A stretch of DNA of 64,000 nt from Chloranthus sessilifolius (taxonomy: Eukaryota > Streptophyta > Magnoliopsida > Chloranthales > Chloranthaceae). Made by a program: the position numbers and the translations under genes. Where the stretch lies: contig CM037590.1 of assembly GCA_021018995.1 (NCBI GenBank), positions 107,881,097-107,945,096 of the forward strand, written 5' to 3'. Positions 12,287-23,466 of the stretch are shown here, in pieces (position 1 is the stretch's first letter; every line of letters starts with the position of its first letter). Below the pieces are notes generated by a model. The model saw only the letters and a program-made list of their open reading frames with translations. It ran no database searches and was not told the DNA's origin.

Positions 12287-13974
12287 GTCTGTTGGTGCGT
12301 ACTTTTTCTGGGTTCCTCTCGGTCCCCATCGAATCAGTGGCTCCAATTCTGTCCAAGTGAACCTAGCGATGCGATGTTTGGAATAGTTGAGATAAAAATA
12401 AATAATAATAAAAAAAGGGGTTTTCTAGGAAGATTCCTAGTTTGTTGCTATCGGAAGCTGCAGATATTTATCGACACTGCAACACGTCAATGATCATGCT
12501 TAAGAGCGGGTATGGGTTACTTCTATACTGAATCGTCCACCTGTAAACGTCAGCAGTCTTTTCCTTAATATAGATAGTCTAATTTCCCTTTTATTTCCCT
12601 TTATAGTTATAGTTCTGGTCAGTTTAGACTTCCCTGATTCTATTGTGAGTTTAGCCGTGTGGTGATTTATTGTAGTTTATTTAACCTAATATTCTAGTTC
12701 TATCAGGAGTTTAGTTAATTTTTACTATTCCTATCCTTAGTCTAATTATAATTAGATCTCCTAATTGTACTAGGAGTGCACATGTAATAGTCTTAACAAA
12801 TCTCTAATTAAATCAAGTATAATAATTCTATTGAAATTCTAATTGAAGCAATTATAACAGTCCTATTATAATCCTAATTAAAGTAGAAAACTAATTTTAC
12901 TGAAACTCTAATTTAAGCAAAGGAATTAATTTTATTAAAATCTAATTAAAACAAATAAATTGATTTTATTAAAAATCTAATTAAAGCAAGGAATTAACTA
13001 TACTAAAAATCTAATTGAAGCCATGAAATTAATCATACTAAATTCTAATTAAAGCATGAAATTAACCAATTAAAATCTGATTTGAAGAAATTAATCAATC
13101 ATAGTAAAGTCTAATGAACTCGACTAATTAATTATGCTGAAATAAAATAAATCTACTAATTAATTATACTAAAAAAATAAGAAGTGATTAATTAATTCTA
13201 AAATTCCTAAAAAAAGGGGTTTTGAGCCCGTTATGCTAAGGAGGATTGGCCTCGTTCCCGAGGACCCTCCATAAGCTCTCTTAGGCAAATCGGATGACTG
13301 AGATTAAAGATAAATTGGATTTCGGATCGTAAAATGGTATTTTTAGATTTTTTGGAATTGGTTTCAGAATATTAATTATGAATTAAACTATGAAGTAGAA
13401 TTATAAGAACTGAAATTATATTTAAGATTTTTGGGAATATTAAAATAAGGAATTAAAACTAAATTTTTAGGACTGAATTCGGGTCTAAAATCAGAAAATC
13501 AGACCGTATGATTAAGGACTGATTCTGAATCGAAGGATTAAAACCAGAAATTAATGATGGTATTGTAAATTGAGATTTTAGAACGGAATTAGAGCCTAGG
13601 GTCGGTGAATTAGACTGTCGGATTAAGGACTGGTTCCGAATTCAGAGAATTAGAACCAGATAAAAAATATTTGCTGTCTGAAAAGGGTGCTACGGTCTCG
13701 GACTGAAAATTAAAATCTATGATTAAAACTAATAGAAATCCTAAATCTATAGGCTAGAAATTATGGTTGGAAACTAAAAATTAAATTATTACCTAGGGTG
13801 GGGCTGCGAAGAGAAATATCGAAGATTCGAAACTTGAATTTCGAAATCATGACTAGGTTGCTCTATGGGTTTGTCCTCGGAGTTCTCTGGTTTTAGAATT
13901 CCAAAAACTGTTCGTTCTCTCTTCGAAAATTTCCCAGCCTCCTCTTGTTGTGTTTGGCCGAAATTAAAAAAAAT

Positions 13975-13982
13975 CTTTTATA
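13975..13982 (-). promoter_or_regulatory. TATA-like box of the element 1 LTR
   Basis: TATAAAAG on the minus strand, about 680 nt inside the LTR from its start. This position fits a U3/R promoter, but no start site can be shown from sequence alone. Confidence 0.4.
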
Positions 13983-14449
13983 GGTTTTCCTTCAATTACG
14001 CGCCCTTTTACAGGCGTTTAAATGAATTACGCGCCAGTTTTTTTGCGCTTAATCACTTTGAGTCGGTCACCGACTCAATGAGCGACCGGCTGACTTGCTC
14101 AGTGAGTTTCCTAGTCCTAATAACGTTAGGGCTAATTGCGCGCTTGTTAGGATGTGCGCAATCCAATTAACCATTTCTTCAGAAGCGTTTAATCGAGGAA
14201 ACTTAGGGGTCAAGGACTGTGAGTCTAGGACGGGTGTAGGCCAATTGCCCGCTGGTGATAGGGCGTGCAATCCGATCACACATCTGCTTTCAGGCGCGTG
14301 ATCAAGTCTCGAATAAGTCTGGGAAAGGAAGTTTGGTATGAAAGGAGGACTGATTGCGCGTTTGTGGTCTGGTGTGTAATCGAATTACGTGCGGGGTTTC
14401 AAGCGCTTAATTCGGGGTTGCCCGGGCTTGGCCTCTATTCTGAAATGGA

Positions 14450-14579
14450 AGACTATTGTTTCAGTCTGTATTCCGACTATATACTATTGTTTCAGTATAT
14501 AGTCTCCCTATGTTGGGATCTGAGCCACAGAGCTATTGTTTCAGCCTGTGTTCAGCTATGTACTATTATTTCAGTACAT
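14450..14579 (-). repeat. Four hairpins with a constant 8-nt loop in the element 1 LTR
   Basis: Plus-strand reading: AGACT/AGTCT (14,450-14,467), GACTATATACT/AGTATATAGTC (14,475-14,504), CACAGAGCT/AGCCTGTG with one bulged base (14,526-14,550), and ATGTACT/AGTACAT (14,558-14,579). Every loop is ATTGTTTC or ATTATTTC, and the closing CT/AG pairs are constant. Stem sequences differ but remain complementary. A related hairpin is in the other LTR at 16,927-16,954. Confidence 0.75.
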
Positions 14580-14687
14580 GATTCCCATATCAGGATTAAG
14601 AGGTCAATGGTTGATCAAACAAAATTGTATATCCCGAGAGGGCAAAATAGGGGTGTCTACTACCTCCTGATGACTTACTGCGAATTA

Positions 14688-15745
14688 ATGTCCCACCGGG
14701 ATTAAAATTATTCCCTAGAGTCTCATCGCATACTCACAAGTACACGTGACCACTCCCCAACATCAGCTTGCACGAAATAAACCAACAAAATAAAACAAAA
14801 TAAATAAAATCATTGCTCACAGTCTCATCATTATAATAGAACCCAACAAAAATAATAAATAAATATCAAAGTCCCATCGCGGCATAAAAGCAACAACATC
14901 TGAATAATGACAAAGTAGCCTATTACACTACTCGTCTCGTCACGATCAGAATCACTCTCCCTTTTCCCATCACGTAACCTCACACGTCAATCATAGAGAG
15001 AGAAAATCGCTAATGCCCATAACATGTCCCATCATAACAGAATGCACATATACCCAACGCTATCTCAACACCTAAGTTCATGGCCTAAATCAGCCATGCC
15101 CTCATGTCCCATCTTGGCGCTAAAACCCCGCCACATCACCAAGGCCAAAGGGCAAGTCCTGTTGCAACCTCAAGACACCATCATTATCCCATCACGTCAC
15201 AAAATAGCCAAGGGGTCATCAGACCGACACCCCATCACACTCTCATTAACATGTCCTGTCGCGATGCAGCTACAACCTGATCTTGTCATATAACCTAAGA
15301 TCTACCAAAGAAAGAAATAAAAACAGCTTTCCCACTGCCGATTACACTTCCCTGAAATTCCGTTGTAACCTACCACGACACACAACCAGAAGGGAAGGCT
15401 CAATCAATGTCCTATCGCAAAGAGACGAACCCCCAGCCAAATATCTTACCACGACAATCATCATGTCCCATCGTGACAACTCCTGAATGCCCCACCACGC
15501 AGCAGTCACAAGACTCCACCGCAGCAGAAGCATACACTCATCGACAGAAGAAGAAAGGAATTTATCCGATGTCCCATCGCACCCTGACTATCAAGTCTAA
15601 TCGCGAGCATATCATTAGGCAATCCAAATGTCCCATCACGATGGTAACCATCAGGCCCCCGCTACAATAGAAATAAAGGAGAGAAAACTCTCTAATGTCC
15701 CATCTCGACACCACCACAACAGTCAGCCAAGTCCCATTGCAAGCA
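14688..15745. repeat. Dispersed degenerate motif ATGTCCCATCRCG, about 15 copies
   Basis: Copies or close variants start near 14,688, 14,720, 14,821, 14,871, 14,964, 15,024, 15,104, 15,186, 15,230, 15,250, 15,407, 15,461, 15,488, 15,570, 15,629, 15,695 and 15,730. Spacing is irregular (about 25-160 nt). The intervening sequence is not obviously repeated, so this is not a simple tandem array. Confidence 0.7.
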
Positions 15746-16372
15746 AAGCCTCCCGCCGACAATAAGTCATGTAAGTAAAATACCCCTTCTTATACTCGAT
15801 ATTCCTTGTAAAATATAGTTAGATAATATTAAGTCAAATATTTTCAAAACTCATCTCTCTCAACTCATGAATCACTATAGTCCTCCCATAAGAGACAATC
15901 ATTAGTATTCACAGGGAAGGTTAGACGAGGTATTTGGCATATCAAGCATCGTCTTGACAACCACATAAACGGTTGGGTCCACAAATCCCATTCTGGTGGA
16001 TTTGCTCAGCGATGTCTCGGAAGCCACGTTTTCTACCGTTTTACTACCGAATTGACCTTAAGTTAAAAATCCCTAAACTTTAAAAAAAAAATGATAATAA
16101 CTAGACCCTCTATCTATCAAAATGCATTTCTAATCACTCTGATCTATTCTTTCCCCTGAGAAATTGAATAATGAATATGTTTAACTCTGAGAAACCACAA
16201 ATGCCAACTGGAAAGGGATGCCTGATGCACCATTGGTGTGAGCAATGATGCGCCCGCTCTGACATAATTCGCGAAAGCCTTCACCATTATATCCTATTAG
16301 CTGATCACTTTACCTTGTCTCTGGACATTCATATGACACCCCCCGGTACCTCAATTGCATCATTTTTTCTCT

Positions 16373-16610
16373 GTTTGACTGCCCCTTGTAGCAAGTCACT
16401 ATATGTGGCGGGATGCCCCTTGCACCCATAGATCAGGATATGATGGTTCCCTCTACTTGACTATCACTCGTAGCAAGTCACGTCATGCGACAGGATGCCC
16501 CTTACACCCACAGATTAGGATACGCCAATTTTCCCCTGTTTGACTGCCACTTGTAGCAGGTCACGACATGGGATGGGATGCCACTTGCACCGCGATGTTG
16601 GATACGCCTC
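16373..16610 (+). repeat. Three tandem units of about 83 bp
   Basis: Units start near 16,373, 16,455 and 16,538. Each carries TTGACTRYC-CTTGTAGCAAGTCAC-like sequence followed by GGGATGCCCCTTGCACCCA-like sequence. The third unit is the most diverged. Tandem arrays before the 3' LTR are common in Tat elements. Confidence 0.8.
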
Positions 16611-16790
16611 TCGACAGCTACCACTGGGCCCCCAAATGCTCCTCATTAGCTTGCTTTGATAGATAAGAAGGCTAAGCATTTCATGTCAGCATCTCCTGTT
16701 CACACTTATGATTTCTCAAAAGAAACAAGAAGGCACCTCGGAAGAGGGGTATCTACTTCTTCGACACATTCTTATTCCACAAGAACACGT

Positions 16791-16804
16791 CGAAGAGGGG
16801 CATT
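16791..16804 (+). other. Polypurine tract of element 3
   Basis: GAAGAGGGGCATT immediately precedes the LTR start TGTAGACACC. Its position and purine richness mark it as the plus-strand primer, and so identify the following LTR as a 3' LTR. Confidence 0.75.
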
Positions 16805-17492
16805 TGTAGACACCCCAAGTTTGTCCTCTTGGAGCATACAAACTTGTTCGATCAACTTTTGACCTTGCCCATGACTTCCAGAAAGGGGCTCACTCTTTTT
16901 AAAATCTTTAAAACCCTAAACAGGGGACCATATACTGAAATAATAGTATGTGGTCGAAGAACAGGTTGAAATAATAGCTCTATGACTCGGACTGGACTCA
17001 ACCCCTGAAAGATCCTGAATTATGTTCCCTATACAATGCGTGCAATTCAATTGCCCGCCCAGTTAGTGGCGCGCAATTGGTCCAACTTGGACCAGGCTCG
17101 TTCTCCATGTGGGTCTCTTAGGACTTGATTACGCGCCCTGTTAAGTGCGGGCAATCAGATTACATGCCTTGCTATTGGCGCGCAATCTGTCCAACTTGGA
17201 CTAGTCCATACCCTTCTAAAGATCACCTTAAGACCCGATTGTACGCCCATACCAGCGCGCACAATTGATTGTGCACCCCACCAACAGCGCGTAATTAGTT
17301 TCAATTACGCTGGAACTAGGATACCCGACTGAGTCAGTCAGCCGGTCACTCATTGAGTCGGTCACTGACTCAGAGTGATTAAGCACCCGCTATAGGGCGT
17401 GTAATCCAATTAAGCGCATCGGACAGGACGCATAATTGGATTTGACCAGCTAATTACGCACCTCCCATAGGGTGCGTAATTACCCGAATACC

Positions 17493-17500
17493 TATAAATA
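17493..17500 (+). promoter_or_regulatory. TATA box of the element 3 LTR
   Basis: TATAAATA followed by a C-rich run, about 690 nt into the LTR. This position is equivalent to the TATA-like box in the inverted LTR at 13,975-13,982. Confidence 0.5.
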
Positions 17501-18177
17501 GACCCCCCCACCCCACACTCCAATACACATCCAGTAATCGAATTTTCGAGTTCCTCTCTTCCAAGCTTAGGGATTTTGAGATTCTCTCTTTGGTGCTTAG
17601 CTTCAGGTAATCACTTTTAATTTTTTTAATTTCTAGTTCTTAGTTCTAGTTCTTAATTCTTAGTTCTAGTTTCTAATTCTTAGTTTCTAGTTTTAGATCT
17701 TAGGTCTTAAATTCTAAATCTAATTTCTAATTTCTCGTTCTAGGTTTTTCGTTCTAGTTCTCAGTCGCTAGAACCAGTTCTTAGCCTTTAGTTATTAATT
17801 TCTAGATTCTAATCCTAAATTCTAAATCTTAAGTTTTAGTTCTAAATTTATAGTTCTAAATCTTAGGTTTTAATTTCTAATTCTAATAACTAGTTTCTGG
17901 TTCTAATTCTTAATCTCTAGAACCAACTCTTAATTATTTTAGATTGTAATCTTTATTTTCAAATTCTGATTCTTAAATTTCTAGTTCATAATTTTCAATT
18001 CTAATCTTAATCTTCAAAATCCTTTCGATCTTCAAAATCTTAACTTTTCAATTAAAATTCAGTTTTCAATTCATAATATTTTTAAAACAATCCTTAGCCA
18101 AGCGATTAGCCTAAAGAGAGCTTACGGAGGGTACCCAGGAACGGGATCGATCCTCTTTAGCATAACAGGCCACAACT

Positions 18178-18357
18178 CCTTTTTTAAATTAGACTCCTAG
18201 TAGAATTAGGAGACCTTTTTTAAATTAGACTTCTAGTAGAATTAGGAGACCTTTTTTAAATTAGACTCCTAGTAGGATTAGGAAACCTTTTTTAAATTAG
18301 ACTCCTAGTAGGATTAGGAGACCTTTTTTTCAATTAGACTCCTAGTAGGATTAGAAA
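18178..18357 (+). repeat. Five tandem copies of a 36-bp unit inside the LTR
   Basis: Units start at 18,178, 18,214, 18,250, 18,286 and 18,322 with the phrase CCTTTTTTAAATTAGACTCC. They are nearly identical. The inverted LTR (12,290-14,661) has a different AT-rich array at the comparable place, so this array expanded separately. Confidence 0.9.
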
Positions 18358-18790
18358 ATTAGAGCAATTAGACTTAGAGTAGGATTAGGAAACCAAACTA
18401 GCTAAACCCAAGGCAACCCAGAGTTGTACATTGGCCGACCGACAATTCAGTAAAGGTGTTAAACCTGTAAGCCCCGCTCCCTTTAAAGCGTGATCAGTGT
18501 CGTGTTGCAGCATCTATAAACATCTACAGCTGGCGATCGCATCTATATAGGTATTCTCCATTTAGAATTTGCCTTCCTTTATTTTTTTATATTTAAATAT
18601 TGCCCTCTTATTATTTTAATATATCATTGCAGGCACACATAAATATTTTCCTACTATTATTTTATTACTTTATTATTCTATCGCTTTCCACCAGAGTCCA
18701 CGTGGACCGAATTGGGCCACTTCTATCGGGGACTGAAAGGAACCCAGAAAAAGCACGTACCAACAAAGAGGGCTCTAATGAAACAACCGG

Positions 18791-21137
18791 TGATGGCTGA
18801 CCATCACCTAAACAGTGGCTTACAAAACGTACATGCAGTATTAATCTTAACATCATATTTAGTCATAGGACATACCAAGTCAAAGCCCAAAAGTCCACAA
18901 AAATCTCCTATACTAAACCCAAAACATGCCCAGTCCAAGTCATCACTTAGGGTAGAATTCCCCAAACTGGAGATCTTGTTCCTTTCTCCAGTACCAGATC
19001 CGAATCTGCCTCTAGCCCTAGTTCCAGATCCAGATCTACACCTGTGACTTATAGTTGGGGTGAGCTAACAGTCTAAGCTCAGTAAGGGAAAGCTTAATGT
19101 AAATTCACATTTCATCATGTTGAAGCATAGATTCAATGATAGAATTGAAAAGTAATTCAAAAACGGAGTTTCAAGGAAATAACTGGAATTTATATCATAA
19201 CGAAATCTCAAGAAAATTTCAAATAGTCTATGATGATGTGTTATGTAAAGGTCAAAGCTGTAAAATTTGGTTCAAGTGTTGTTTGATTTCCTACTCACTT
19301 TCGTGCTTCAAATGCAACTTATCATCTCATGCATAACTTAAAAAAAAACAAATAACTTAACTAATCTCCAAGCAACTATAGCATTGGTAGCATCGTTCAA
19401 TTGAACATTTGCGGAAATGCCCAAGACCCTACGTTATGAGGGATACTTGGCGAAACGAAATTATCGTTGGCTGTTGGAATTGTACAGTTATCCCACCGTA
19501 CCGGAGCACAATTTTGGGGATTCGTCCTCGTGAACCTCAAATTAAAATGCAATGCTAACACATAATAATCATTTAATAACTCACGGAAAATCTCAATTTC
19601 TTTTCCCATTTCGGGAACTAACAAACTCGGAGTTTAAAGTTTTTCGTATGTAATGTTTAGGACTTATATGTGAAATTTATTTTTCGAAGCTTTCAAGATG
19701 AGCATGCAAATTGTCACGAAACATGCAAATTGTCACAAATTCTAAAACAATTTTTTTCCTAATACTAAACAATATCTTTTGAGTTACAAGTCAAAAGTAA
19801 CCAAAACAAACATCGCACAAACTACTAGTCAAGAAGTAAAACAACTAATATCCTTCAAGCTACGAGTCAAGAAGTGAAATGAAACAAATATCAAAGGCAT
19901 TTATGAATCAAAGTCAAAAGTGTAAATGGACGTTAAATTTCCCCTACCTTGGTCACGAGTCACGCGATACGATACAAAATCCTCACGGACATCCCCAACC
20001 TTAACCTTCATTACAAGGCATCCAAAGACCCTTCATTAATGTCTAAGGAAGCCTAATGGTCGAAGTTTCCAAGGAATTTACAAGAAAATATCTAAAATAA
20101 CCCAAATTCTTAATCTCGCACGAGCGAGATGCAGGGTCGCGCGAGTGAGTCCGATGACACACATAGCTCGCGCGAGCGAGAAATAGAGGCACACTGGCAT
20201 CCCTATTTTCCTCTACTCTTCGTGTGTGTGAGGCTCATCTTGAGCCTTTCTGAAGGTTGCTTGTGCGCACAACAATTAGTTCTCGGGCACACGAGTTTCA
20301 GTAACTCTCAGATTTCTGAGTTCCATAAACCCCTTTTCTCGCGACTTCTCGCCATTTTATCCCACACCGTACACACGAATTTCAAGACATTACATTTACA
20401 AATTTAACACTTTCGGGATATGATTTCTCTCCTTTCATCTAGAGAAAATCCATGCGTAAATCGGGCGAGAATCGAGTCGTATTCGGTTTAAAAGGAGAGG
20501 GTTTTGTGGAGTCGGATCTCACCCTCTTACTCACGGATTTCCACAACATCGTAACCCGACTTCAACAACTCCTTCAAAATCTGATTGATGAAATTATGAG
20601 CTTCGGAACGTATGAATTTGGGCGGACCTCTTCCTCTTCTTCACAACCTTCCTCTCTCTCTCTCTAAGTAAACAAAGCAAAAGAAAGAAGAAAACAAAAC
20701 AAAGGGGAATGGTTCATGTGAGGTCATCCCCACTTATCCAAAGAGGTGTTTGCTTCCTTGTGAAGCATACACACACTCCCATGTGTGTTTGCTCTTATCC
20801 AAAAGCCTTCAATTGTGTGAAGCGCACACACACACGTGTTTGCCCTTATACCCGAAAGGTTCCATCTAGGCGTTAGTTCACACACCCAAGTCGATAATTG
20901 TTACACATCTAAAGGTTCTAACTAAGGCACAAGGTCAGTCCAAATAGTCGGCCCAATTAGTTAGCCCAATATAGTCGGCCCAAATAGTTGGCCCAATTAG
21001 TCCAATAAGTTTTAATCATTAATAAACTTTCATTTTCCAAAAAAATTGCCTCTAGGTCACACACACACGTATAGTGTGTAGTCCCAGACACGTGCACTTA
21101 ATCAGTTCGTGTGGGTTCAAAATTTGGGGATGTTACA
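18791..21137 (-). repeat. Probable solo LTR or LTR-like repeat
   Basis: The right border reads, on the minus strand, TGTAACATCCCCAAATT, a common start for plant gypsy LTRs. The left border (TGATGGC in plus) would give a CA end on that strand. No coding domain lies inside. It contains a cluster of CTCGCGCGAGCGAG-type palindromes (20,115-20,180) and CA/TG-rich short runs around 20,760-20,840. A perfect target-site duplication was not found (left flank ends AACCGG, right begins TAACGG), so the left end is uncertain. Confidence 0.45.
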
Positions 21138-22265
21138 TAACGGGTCTCATTTTGAGAATGGTCAAACTTGTTCATGCGGTTGGGCCTGAGTGAGGTCTAG
21201 AATTTTACCGAGGTTGGAACATTCATCCCTTTGGATTGAGTTAACCTTTTATCTTTACCTCTGGTCATGCGTTTGACGGTACAGTCTGAAGATATACCTA
21301 ATCAGGACCCAATTTGAGCTAACATGAGTGGCCCGATTGAAGACCAAATAGCCTGAAAATGTAACAGAAGGAGTAACTGATGATATTTTTCTTTTCTTTT
21401 TCTTTATCCTTTTCTTTTCTTTAACAACCTTTTTACTCACAACGTCCAAGATGCATTTTCGCCATACCTCCTATCGCCATCTTTTTTACCCACAGTGCTC
21501 TTTCGGGTTTTTATTACGTCCATGAGTTTCTTACTTTTTTACCCTAGACACCTCTTCAGGTTTTCACCTGGTTCGCACAAGCTCGCTCTTTTTACCCGTG
21601 GCACCCTTGTGGGTTTTCACCGCATCTATTTTGCTTTGAGCTTGTAAAATTTTTCTTTATTTTCTTTTTTCTTTCATTCCTTTTTTTTCAAAGACCACGT
21701 CATGGACATCGATTTCGTCATTGCTGGCTAGATGGAATTCTTTTGTTGTCTCTTAGCTTGGCTTGTGCTGACTCTACGGATACCATGACTGCTCGTAGAC
21801 CTTAAAGAGGGCTTTCTTCATGGATGTATCGTGGCCATGGGTTAGAAGGGATAGGTTAGAAATTTTGAAGGTATTCTTGGGTTTAAAGGTTTTTTTTTAA
21901 TGGATTCCAGCTACCATAATACACTTCTTTCTTGGGGGATTTTTACTGTACATGCCCCATGATTTTTTCTTTTATATTTTTTGTTCTTTTTGCTTTTTTT
22001 TTTTTCAGATATCCTCTTTTTGGGATTTTACTTTTCTAATTTTTTTGGATTTTGATGATAACTACTTTTGCTTCTTACTTTGGGAGTTTCTCTTTTTTCT
22101 TTTTTTTAGTATATATATACATATTTTTTGGGGGAGGGGTTTATGAAAGAAAGGCTATTGGCTCAAATTAGGTAGCAAAGGGTATGAGCATTCCAGGACA
22201 CTTTTCGGCTACTTGGCTTTAAAATGATGACCTCTTTTATGGGGTCCTTAAGCAGTCGCGTATCC
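21138..22265 (-). other. 3' untranslated region of element 2
   Basis: No gene is visible. Long T/C-rich runs on plus (21,370-21,425, 21,650-21,690, 21,950-22,100) are purine-rich on the element's strand. Around 21,483-21,622 there are three diverged copies of a TTTTTACCC...GGGTTTTCACC unit, period about 54. Confidence 0.5.
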
Positions 22266-22269
22266 ATTT

Positions 22270-23460
22270 TTATCAATACTTACCTTGCCGCGAGAGACTA
22301 GGAGTAGATTCGTCATACGTATCCAACATTAATCGGATCAGGAAATTGATCTCTATCCATGGTGGCGAGACGGAGTGTGTACCCGAGGAGTACTTCCCTG
22401 ATGACGTAGGGCCCTTCCCAATTGGGCTTGAATTTTCCTCTCGGATCAATGTGGAGAGAAGGGAAGATTTTCTTGAGTGTGGTGTTGCCCACATTCAAAT
22501 CTCGAATGCGGACATGCTTGTTGTAAGTGCGTGCGATCCTTCCTTGGTAAACCTGGGTGTGACACAAAGCTTGAAGCCTCTTTTCATTGATCAGGCTCAA
22601 TTGTTCGAAACGTCCTCTTTCTCTTTTGGCTTCTGGCATATTGGCCTTGATGAGGATGCAGAGGGAGGGAACTTCGACTCAATTGGTAGTACGACCTCGG
22701 TTTCATACAAAAGGGAGAACAATGTTGCCCCTATAGCAGTACAGATCGACATTTGATAGGCCCATAGTGCAAAAGGTAGCATTTCACTCCAATCTCAATA
22801 TGTGACAATCATTTTCTCAAGGATGTGAATGACTGTCTTATTGATAGCTTCTACGACTCCATTGGTTTATGGCCGATATAATGATAAGCGGTGATGTTTG
22901 ATTTTATACTGCTCGCATAAGGCCCTAATGTGCCCATCCGCGAAGTTGGTGTCGTTGTCCATGATGATGCCCTTGGGCATGTCGAATCGATAAATAATGT
23001 TATTCTTGATGAATTTCTCGACATGACTGGTTGTGATGTTCATGTAAGATGTTGCTTCTACTCATTTGGTAAAGTATTCGATGGCGACGAGGATGAACTG
23101 ATGCCCGTTAGAAGCTTTCAGATTAACCTTTCCGACAACATCGAGGCCCCGAGTGGCAAATGGCCATGGAGTGGTCATGCTGTGGAGGTCTATAGCTGGA
23201 GCATGTATCAGGCTAGAGTGTTCTTAGCATTTGTTGTACTTCTGAACGTGCTTACAACAGTTAGTTTCCATGATAGTCTAGAAGTATCCTTGCCATAGGA
23301 TCATTTTAGCAAGCATATGACCATTGACGTGAGCCTCACATACTCCCTTGTGGATCTCTTTAATGACGTTGGTTGGCTCACCCTCAGTTAGGCATCGGAG
23401 AAGGATATTATTGTACGACCACTTATAGAGGCACTCACCACATATGACATAATTAGATGC
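22270..23460 (-). pseudogene. Integrase of element 2 (broken)
   Basis: Near 22,890-22,990 the minus strand encodes a MDNDTNFA segment followed by the YKIKHHRL...NGVVEA block: the second Asp and the Glu of the DDE core. The 22,597-22,782 frame carries LPFALWAYQMSICTAIGATLFSLLYETEVVLPIE, the usual post-core region. The 22,313-22,639 frame carries the C-terminal GKFKPNWEGPYVIREV block with its tail. At least three frame breaks separate these. In the usual DNG motif the G is replaced (MDNDTNF). Confidence 0.8.
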
Positions 23461-23466
23461 TAAATA

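Larger units (their letters stand above)
1..14661 (-). mobile_element. Ty3/gypsy Tat-lineage LTR retrotransposon (element 1), decayed, 3' LTR outside window
   Basis: Reading right to left, the minus strand shows a 5' LTR (12,290-14,661), a primer-binding-like site, gag, an aspartic protease, RT with YVDD, RNase H, a second archaeal-type RNase H and integrase. This order plus two RNase H domains is known for the Tat/Ogre/Retand group of non-chromovirus gypsy elements. The longest open stretch is only 287 codons, and most domains are split by stops and frameshifts, so the copy is dead. An antisense, intron-containing accessory gene remnant follows integrase, as seen in some Tat elements. The 3' LTR is expected left of position 1; I could not see it, so the left limit is open. 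Confidence 0.85.
12290..14661 (-). repeat. 5' LTR of element 1 (about 2.37 kb)
   Basis: The LTR begins (minus strand) at 14,661 with a mutated TG followed by TAGACACCCC, and ends at 12,290 with ACCAACA. It is alignable end to end with the plus-strand LTR at 16,805-18,765: shared blocks include the TAGACACCCC start, the GACTCAATGAG palindrome area (14,060-14,100), the block about 13,225-13,285, and the segment AACCCAGAAAAAG near the end. A minus-strand TATA-like TATAAAAG lies at 13,975-13,982. AT-rich tandem units with the AATCTAATTAAAGC phrase fill about 12,780-13,120. A hairpin series sits at 14,450-14,579. Confidence 0.8.
14662..16804 (+). other. 3' internal region of a plus-strand Tat-like element (element 3), left-truncated
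   Basis: No coding domain is recognisable. The stretch 14,688-15,745 carries many degenerate copies of an ATGTCCCATCRCG phrase. A three-copy tandem repeat lies at 16,373-16,610, and a purine-rich tract directly precedes the LTR at 16,805. These traits fit the untranslated region before a 3' LTR. The coding part of this element is missing, and element 1's LTR abuts it at 14,661/14,662. Confidence 0.5.
16805..18765 (+). repeat. 3' LTR of element 3 (about 1.96 kb)
   Basis: It starts TGTAGACACCCC at 16,805 and ends ACCAACA at 18,765. The sequence is collinear with the inverted LTR at 12,290-14,661. After 18,765 there is no primer-binding site, which agrees with a 3' LTR followed by target DNA. 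A TATAAATA box lies at 17,493-17,500. Repetitive TTCTAGTTCTTA-like sequence fills about 17,610-18,060, and a 36-bp tandem array lies at 18,178-18,357. Confidence 0.8.

Noticed and set aside
16373..16610. CRISPR-like array
   Set aside because: The three units are full tandem repeats with diverged copies and no unique spacers, and the DNA is clearly from a plant.
18761..18795. Primer-binding site after the LTR ending at 18,765, which would make it a 5' LTR
   Set aside because: The next bases (AAGAGGGCTC) do not resemble a primer site, while a polypurine tract lies directly before the LTR start at 16,805, so it is a 3' LTR.
22346..22756. 136-codon plus-strand frame
   Set aside because: It is the antisense of the element 2 integrase, whose conserved motifs are on the minus strand.
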